A program made the translations under genes and the position numbers. Shown in pieces: positions 58,346-64,000 of a DNA stretch of 64,000 nt (position 1 is the first letter of the stretch; every line of letters begins with the position of its first letter). The notes under the pieces were generated by a model. That model ran no database searches and had not been told where the DNA came from. It saw only the letters and a program-made list of their open reading frames with translations. This DNA comes from Cubamyces lactineus (Eukaryota; Basidiomycota; Agaricomycetes; Polyporales; Polyporaceae), in contig JACDTU010000004.1 in the NCBI GenBank assembly GCA_022376465.1, positions 1,240,001 through 1,304,000 of the forward strand, in the 5' to 3' direction.

Positions 58346-58359
58346 GATCACGTGATCTG
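58346..58359. promoter_or_regulatory. 14-bp palindrome with CACGTG core, CYP8/PPR promoter
   Basis: AGATCACGTGATCT is a perfect 14-bp palindrome. Its CACGTG core is 136 bp from the CYP8 ATG and about 200 bp from the ATG of the PPR gene, in a 336-bp divergent promoter. Confidence 0.5.
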
Positions 58360-58549
58360 ACCGTAAAACGCGCAAGCGCCCATAATACAGCTCCTGCAAA
58401 CGCGCTACAGGCGACCAGTTCGACCACCAACGACCCCGTAGGCTTGACGTCTGGTACGACACCCACGGTGTGTGTTTGGTACGTGTGCACTCTGGATTAC
58501 TGCCTGCATAATCTCATCTCTTAGGTATAGTCCTACCTTTGCGCCTGGC

Positions 58550-60838
58550 ATGCTGCTAAGGACAGCCAGCCATGGAATTACTCCACATATCGCCCTCGAC
58601 TTCTTGATCCCTCGTACCATCCTACACCAGACACTCTCGCGCGGGGACCGCAGGGAAACCAATCTCTTGCATACGTCTTCTCGTAGGCACCAGTCGACCG
58701 AAGCTCCGTCACCCCTTCGCCCTCCGTCGTCCACGACTCGGGCGAATAACGCTGCCAGTCTATCCCAGCTTAAATATGACCTGGACGTTTTCATTGAAGA
58801 GTCTCTCGCCGGGCTGACTCACGCCCAAATTGATGCGTTCAACAGCACCATGCCCAAGCTCCGCGCCGCCCTGCACCACGGAGACGTAGGGAAGGTCCGG
58901 AAGCTCTGGGCGCTGCTCAAGTCGCGCAACTCGCTGGCCTTCTTCGGGCCGCACCACCATGAAATCTGCGCGCGCGGCGTGGCGGGCATCTGCAAGAAGG
59001 CTCCTCCGCAGCAGCTCGGGGATGACATTGAGCTCGTCTTACGTGACATGGCGTTGCATAGCGCGGCAGCTGGGGCGACGGATGGGCTGAAGGCGCTGAT
59101 GATCTGCGCTATCAAGGACCGGAGGCCGGACGACGCGCTCGCACTATATGAGGACTACCTTGGGAAGCTTCGGGAGAAGGGCTTACTGTGCAGTGACAAT
59201 TCCGAGGGTTCCCAGCAGGAACACCTGGAGGAAATCTCAGAAGAAGACGAACCCGCCGCACTCAGTCCTATCCGGGATGAGGTCCTTCTCTCTGCAGTCG
59301 TTGCGCATGCTCAGCGAGACTCGTTCTACGACGCTCTGCAGCTCTATCTGAAGGCAGGCACTAGGATTGCGCCGAGCACTGTCGAGGAGTTCACCCACAT
59401 CCTCCACTTCGACCGTACGCTCTCCGCGAAGATGAATCAATACGCGCGTCGTCTGAGCACTGCGTCCCTGCTGGCGCGCCCTCCCGTCCTCATGAAACAC
59501 CTCACGAACCTCACCCGGGACTCTGCCACCACCTCGCTCGAGAAGCTTTACTCGACCACGGTCGCAGGAGCGCGCGAGCCTGACCCATGGTTAGCGATCA
59601 CACCCGAACAACTCTCCGCGACCCGCGTCGTACTGCTTCCGGAGTTCTTCTGGCCCTCATTCATCAAGAGCTTCCTGGCTTGTCGACAGACGAGCCTCGT
59701 TGAACGGCTCTGGGACGACATGCTGAAGCTCGGCGTGAAGCCTGGGATCGTCGCCTGGAACGCGCTGCTCGATGGCTATGGGCACATTCGCATGCTGGAT
59801 TCCACCTTGGCAATCTGGGATCTTATGCGCAAGCAAGGCGTGAAACCTGATGCCCTGTCCCACCGCGCCCTCATCTCCGCATATCTCACCGCCGGCAAAG
59901 TAGATGACGCGCTCGCACGATTCCACACGTTCGAACGCGATTACCTTAAGCGCGGTTCGCCGACGGACGATTCTGGGGCTCTGGCGGTATACAACACGAC
60001 ACTGCATGGTTTGCTCATGGCTTCTCGTGTGGACGACGCGCTCGAGATAAAAAACAAGATGCAGGCCAACGGGCCGAAGCCCGACATCGCCACCTACAAT
60101 ACCTTCCTACGGTACTATGGCAGGAAAGGCGAGCTCAAATCCATGGCGAAGATCCTCCAGGAGCTCGAACCCGCTGGCGTCAAAGCCGACGTCTACACGT
60201 TCTCCACGCTACTGGCGTCGATGCTCAGGGTGCGCGCGGACGCGGACAAGATCGTGGTGAACTTCATGAGGAAGCAAGGCGTCGAACCGGACACAACCGC
60301 ACTCACATCGATCATCGACCACCAGCTCCAGGAGCGCACTCCGCAGGGCTTCAAGGTTGCGATGGACCTGCTGTCGAAGATGGAGCGGGGCGATTACGGG
60401 GACGCGAAACCGAATGCGATCACGTACACCTCCGTCCTCACTGCCATTAACCGCGGCAACTGGCTCGGTAAACAGATTGTCGAGGAATACAGCCAACGGC
60501 TATGGGAGACGATGCGCAAGAGAGGCATTCAACCCAACCGCGTGACATACAACGTGCTGTTGAGGGCATCGCTGGAGAACCAAGAGCCGGAGGGGTTGGA
60601 GAACGCGCTGAGGTACTACAGGGACATGGTGAACAGCCGGGTGCACATGGGCACCGACACATGGTATATCATGCTCAAGGGCCTGATGGACAGGAAGCGG
60701 TGGGACGAGGCGAAGATGGTGGTGGAGGACATGCGGAAGTACAAGGTCAACAAGATCTCGAGTTCGCTACGGACGTTGATGGATAGAGTTAGTAGACGGA
60801 ATGGGAGCAGGGGGGCGCAGACGGAGGCGTACCTGTGA
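58550..60838 (+). CDS. Pentatricopeptide-repeat (PPR) protein, probably mitochondrial
   Basis: This is a single uninterrupted exon of 762 residues, unusual beside its intron-rich neighbours. The N-terminus MLLRTASHGITPHIALDFLI then PRTILHQTLSRGDRRETNLL is rich in R, S and T with few acidic residues, like a mitochondrial presequence. About ten PPR units are visible, for example VAWNALLDGYGHIRMLDSTL, LSHRALISAYLTAGKVDDAL, AVYNTTLHGLLMASRVDDAL, IATYNTFLRYYGRKGELKSM, DVYTFSTLLASMLRVRADAD, VTYNVLLRASLENQEPEGLE and TWYIMLKGLMDRKRWDEAKM. PPR proteins bind single-stranded RNA with one motif per base and direct mitochondrial RNA stability, processing or translation. The RNA target is unknown. In-frame codons upstream of 58550 lack an ATG. 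Confidence 0.92.
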   Translation: MLLRTASHGITPHIALDFLIPRTILHQTLSRGDRRETNLLHTSSRRHQSTEAPSPLRPPSSTTRANNAASLSQLKYDLDVFIEESLAGLTHAQIDAFNSTMPKLRAALHHGDVGKVRKLWALLKSRNSLAFFGPHHHEICARGVAGICKKAPPQQLGDDIELVLRDMALHSAAAGATDGLKALMICAIKDRRPDDALALYEDYLGKLREKGLLCSDNSEGSQQEHLEEISEEDEPAALSPIRDEVLLSAVVAHAQRDSFYDALQLYLKAGTRIAPSTVEEFTHILHFDRTLSAKMNQYARRLSTASLLARPPVLMKHLTNLTRDSATTSLEKLYSTTVAGAREPDPWLAITPEQLSATRVVLLPEFFWPSFIKSFLACRQTSLVERLWDDMLKLGVKPGIVAWNALLDGYGHIRMLDSTLAIWDLMRKQGVKPDALSHRALISAYLTAGKVDDALARFHTFERDYLKRGSPTDDSGALAVYNTTLHGLLMASRVDDALEIKNKMQANGPKPDIATYNTFLRYYGRKGELKSMAKILQELEPAGVKADVYTFSTLLASMLRVRADADKIVVNFMRKQGVEPDTTALTSIIDHQLQERTPQGFKVAMDLLSKMERGDYGDAKPNAITYTSVLTAINRGNWLGKQIVEEYSQRLWETMRKRGIQPNRVTYNVLLRASLENQEPEGLENALRYYRDMVNSRVHMGTDTWYIMLKGLMDRKRWDEAKMVVEDMRKYKVNKISSSLRTLMDRVSRRNGSRGAQTEAYL

Positions 60839-60917
60839 TATCATGATTTCCGTCGCGTGAATATGGGGCGGATGAGCACATCCGGGAAGACGACTGACGG
60901 GTGAACGCCATCGAGAA

Positions 60918-61242
60918 TTAAAGGCGTTGCTCGCCTAGAAAGAAAGACTTTCCGAGACCAAGCCGCACATATCGGGCGTAGGCTTGTGATTCGGTCAGAT
61001 GAGCGAGTGGGAGGCACGATGTTGGACGCGATAGCGAGACATAACGTACCCCAGTGACTCCATCTCCTGCCGAGGAACTTGCCAAGGTACGGAAGGAGGA
61101 CGATGGCGAAGAGCTGTTGAAGCTGCTGGAGGCTCTCCTGCCACTCTTGCTCTGCAAGGCGGTCCTCCTCGTCTGAGTCGTAGGAAGAGGCGTCGTCTGA
61201 CGAGACAGAGATGGAGTCGAGCGACTGTATCGACTTGGGCAT
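60918..61242 (-). CDS. MIM2-like small mitochondrial outer-membrane protein
   Basis: Two exons (61050-61242 and 60918-60982) give 85 residues. It starts MPKSIQSLDSISVSSDDASS, then an acidic stretch YDSDEEDRLAEQEWQESLQQ, one hydrophobic helix LQQLFAIVLLPYLGKFLGRR and WSHWAYARYVRLGLGKSFFL. It ends GEQRL. The acidic N-terminal part, the W-x2-S-x-x-Q-L helix, one transmembrane segment with GKFLGRR and a basic/aromatic tail match my recollection of the fungal Mim2 family, whose yeast member has 87 residues. Mim2 helps Mim1 insert helical proteins into the mitochondrial outer membrane. The exon-exon codon (GCC, alanine) is needed to read the tail. It shares a 312-bp divergent promoter with the sugar transporter. 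Confidence 0.65.
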
Positions 61243-61554
61243 GCTACCGGAGCTGAGCAGATGAGGCTGCCAAAGATCACGGCGTTGAGGAAGAGAGCGC
61301 AGGCGTCGACGGCAGGGGAACGGCAGGGAGTGTGACCTCACCCGGGTTGTCGGCAGAGCAGTGCAGCCAGATTGGGAGCCACAGACACGCGACCGTCGCG
61401 TCCGAGTCCGGCACCCCGCCAGCGCCCTCGACTTCATCTCCAGTCCTCCCTCCGTCTTGCCCTCAGCTCCAGCTTCATCTTCTCCTGCCACCGTCACCAT
61501 CCCCCGCCCTCTCCCTCCCGCCCTCCTCCCTTCCCCGCCTGCAGCAGATGCAGC
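61243..61554. promoter_or_regulatory. Divergent promoter with CT-rich tract
   Basis: Between the MIM2-like and sugar-transporter ATGs, the sequence from about 61440 to 61540 is CT-rich on the plus strand (CCTCCGTCTTGCCCTCAGCT and similar). It is the likely start region of the transporter mRNA. Confidence 0.4.
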
Positions 61555-64000
61555 ATGCCTCCAGCATCTCCCAGCACCCGCTCAAGGCTCGTGGGCCAGC
61601 CGCTGCTCTATGCCATATCAGTCTTTGCTAGTCTCGGTGTCTTCTTGGTGAGCTACATCCGTATATGCCACACGACCCTGCCCAGGCTCACATCTCTTCC
61701 CCAGTTCGGATACGACCAGGGGTAAGTCAAGGCTCGCTTCAACCATCTGTCCACGTCTAGACCCTGTACCGGCCTCCAGCGTCATGTCGGGCGTGATCAC
61801 CGGGCCTTACTTCCGGAAGTACTTCAATGAGCCCACCGCAATCGAAGTCGGGACCATGGTCGCCGTCTTGGAGATTGGCGCATTCGGTCAGTGCATGCGG
61901 TCAGAAATCAATCGGGCGGAGTTCTGAGCATTCTGTGCATGCAGTCACATCTGTTGCCGCCGGACGCGTCGGTGACACCTTGGGTAGGCGCGGGACGCTC
62001 TTCAGCGGCGCCGTCGTGTTCGCCATTGGCGGCGCCATCCAGACGTTCACCCCGGGCTTCTGGATCATGGTCGTCGGTCGCATCATCTCTGGCCTTGGCG
62101 TCGGCTTGCTCTCGTGAGTGCTACGCGCGCGTCTGTACAGCCTGGGTTGCGCAGCTGATCGCTGCCTGTCTCAGGACCATTGTGCCCATCTACCAGAGCG
62201 AGATTTCTCCGCCTAACCATGTATGTGCGGTCGCGGTGTGTTTCCTTGCCACGAGCTTACTTGTGCAAATGTAGCGCGGCGCTCTCGCATGCATGGAATT
62301 TACGGGGAATATCTTTGGCTACGCATCTTCCGTCGTAAGTACCAAACTGCATCAAGCGGAGGCCTGTATTCGTTCTGACGATTTGTTCAATATGCAGTGG
62401 ATCGATTACTTCTGCTCCTTCATAGAATCCGACCTGTCATGGCGTGTTCCGCTATTCATTCAATGTGTAATTGGCGCCATATTGGCACTAGGATCTCTTG
62501 TAATGCCGGAAAGTCCACGGTACGTTGACTAGAGTGAAGCGTGCTTCGATCTTCTCCTTGTCGTGGACTGATGTATTTTCAGATGGCTCATAGATGTAGA
62601 CCGAGATGAGGAAGGCATGCGGGTCATCGCTGACCTGCACGGTGGTGACCCTGAAGATCTTGTCGCCAAGGCTGAATTCCAGGAGATCAAGGACCGCGTC
62701 ATTTATGAGGTACGAGGTTTCACTTGTGCTACGAGGGATATAGCCTCACATTGAGTAGCGCGAGTCTGGTGAAGGCCGGACGTACGCTGTCATGTGGAAA
62801 CGTTACAAGAAGCGGGTGTTGCTTGCTATGTCTTCGCAAGCATTCGCCCAATTGGTGAGTATAATTCAACGTCGTTATCGACCTCTGCTTATCCTAATAT
62901 ATGCGGCAGAACGGCATCAACGGTGAGGTCGTGCTGCCATTCTATGATCTGCATATTGCTCATTGTCATGTGCCATACAAATGAAGTCATCTCCTACTAC
63001 GCGCGTAAGTTGTTACATTTATTCTTGATCAGCGTATATATCTCACGACCGCCTTAGCCAGGGTGTTCGAAGGTTTGTACAGGTACCATCTAGCAAAGAT
63101 TCAACGTACTCATTGGTCTGCAGAGGCTGGTTGGATTGGTCGTGACGCCATCCTGATGACTGGCATCAATGCGATCATTTATATCCTCAGCACGCTTCCA
63201 CCGTGAGTGCTCCGCGTAATTATACGCTGAGAACGCTCCATTCAAATGCGTGATAGATGGTACCTGGTCGACCGATGGGGACGGCGGTTCATTCTGCTCA
63301 CTGGTGCCGTCGTGGTATGTGCAAATTACCCCTAGCATGCGTTTTGTTTGATTCCTGATGTATAATGCGTGCAGATGGCACTTTCGCTCGGCTTGACTGG
63401 TTGGTGGATGTACATCGACGTCCCAGAAACCCCACGAGCCGTCGTAATCTGTGTAATCGTGTTCAACGCTGCCTTCGGATACAGCTGGGGTCCTATTCCG
63501 TAAGCCAAAGTTTCTCCATAACGTTGCTGAGATACTGATTCTGTTTGATAGATGGTATGTTGACCGCCAAATTTGCGATTCGTTCGATGACTAACTCTTC
63601 ACTCGTGGCGATAGGCTCTACCCTCCGGAGGTAAGTGACGGTACCCGCGAGAGCCTGGGCAGCTTCTTAAATGATCTGTTAGATTCTGCCCTTAAGCGTA
63701 CGCGCTAAGGGTGTATCCCTGTCTACTGCGACTAACTGGGCATTCAACTTCCTTGTGGGAGAGATGACTCCAGAATTGCAGGAACTCATCGAGTGGCGTC
63801 TATACCCGATGCATGGGTTCTTCTGTGTTTGCAGCTTCATTCTTGGTGAGTACCCTAGCCTGCTTTTTGTGTTATGACTGACTGATGTATCATCGCAGTA
63901 TACTTCCGTACGTTCATATATCAATTGCCTGAGGAGGAGCTTGTTCTGACTAAATACAGTGTATCCCGAGACGAAGGGTGTACCTCTGGAAGAGATGGAT
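61555..64000 (+). CDS. MFS sugar transporter (hexose/HXT-like), 3' truncated by window
   Basis: The ATG at 61555 gives MPPASPSTRSRLVGQPLLYA, then about fourteen introns to the window end. Family motifs are FGYDQG(V)MSGVITGP, TSVAAGRVGDTLGRRGTLFS, VGRIISGLGVGLLS, IVPIYQSEISPPNHRGALAC, MPESPRWL, SQAFAQLNGINVISYYAP and LVDRWGRRFILLTGA. WGPIPWLYPPEILPLSVRAK and YPETKGVPLEEMD complete it. These match the twelve-helix sugar porter family (PESPRWL, GRR, QQ/QL-xG-IN-Y, PETKG). The helix-7 motif reads QLNGINV rather than QxxGxNxxxYY with a doubled Q; substrate is undetermined. The stop codon lies beyond 64000. Confidence 0.93.

Noticed and set aside
1..64000. CRISPR array, prophage or bacterial operon
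   Set aside because: The genes are eukaryotic with spliceosomal introns; no regularly spaced repeats are present.

Overview
The window looks like part of a filamentous basidiomycete nuclear genome, most likely an Agaricomycete. It is moderately GC-rich and gene-dense (about 25 genes in 64 kb) on both strands. Most genes carry many introns of about 45-80 bases with GT...AG ends. Families typical of the group occur, such as a BTB-domain protein, a C2H2 regulator and a Zn(II)2Cys6 factor with a fungal-type core. Nearly everything is recognisable housekeeping or regulatory machinery. I see no CRISPR array, no rRNA or tRNA gene, and no secondary-metabolite backbone gene.

Layout. Position 1 to 7.2 kb: the 3' end of a probable SLS1 mitochondrial gene (+), the rRNA methyltransferase SPB1 (-) and a BTB protein (-). 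7.2-9.6 kb: a repeat-bearing intergenic region with a candidate 525-bp MITE, then a small five-exon DUF423/TMEM256-like membrane protein gene (+). 10.3-21.1 kb: a C2H2 zinc-finger protein (+), BYR4, a GAP subunit of the septation network (-), and NRDE2 (-). 21.5-26.8 kb: VPS18 (+) converging on CGR1 (-). 27.7-34.8 kb: a polyproline/coiled-coil protein of unknown function (+) and a Sec39-domain protein of the Dsl1 tether (-). 35.1-40.3 kb: NIP7 (-), divergent from the urease accessory gene ureD (+), then a TNA1/DAL5-type permease (+). 40.5-50.5 kb: a mitochondrial m-AAA protease (-), a secreted histidine acid phosphatase (-), a PTC6-like PP2C phosphatase (+) and a gamma-glutamyltransferase-family protein (-). 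51.8-58.2 kb: a Zn2Cys6 transcription factor (+), ESCRT-III VPS20 (+) and a PPIL2/CYP8 U-box cyclophilin (-). 58.5-64 kb: a mitochondrial PPR protein (+), a MIM2-like small outer-membrane protein (-) and the start of an MFS sugar transporter (+), cut by the window end.

Functional themes: ribosome biogenesis (SPB1, CGR1, NIP7), RNA metabolism (NRDE2, CYP8), endomembrane traffic (VPS18, VPS20, Sec39), mitochondria (SLS1, the m-AAA protease, PTC6, PPR, MIM2-like) and nitrogen/phosphate acquisition (UreD, permease, phosphatase, GGT).

The most interesting signals are: (1) a CACGTG palindrome about 134-151 bp upstream of the ATG of five RNA/ribosome-related genes; (2) a MITE-like element with a perfect 21-bp terminal inverted repeat and an almost flush 8-bp direct repeat just upstream of the DUF423 gene; (3) small or micro-exon genes only visible by splicing; and (4) a Zn2Cys6 domain with an unusually long last loop. 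Gene coordinates run from start codon to stop codon and include introns. Exon boundaries quoted to the base were checked for reading frame by hand; others are approximate.
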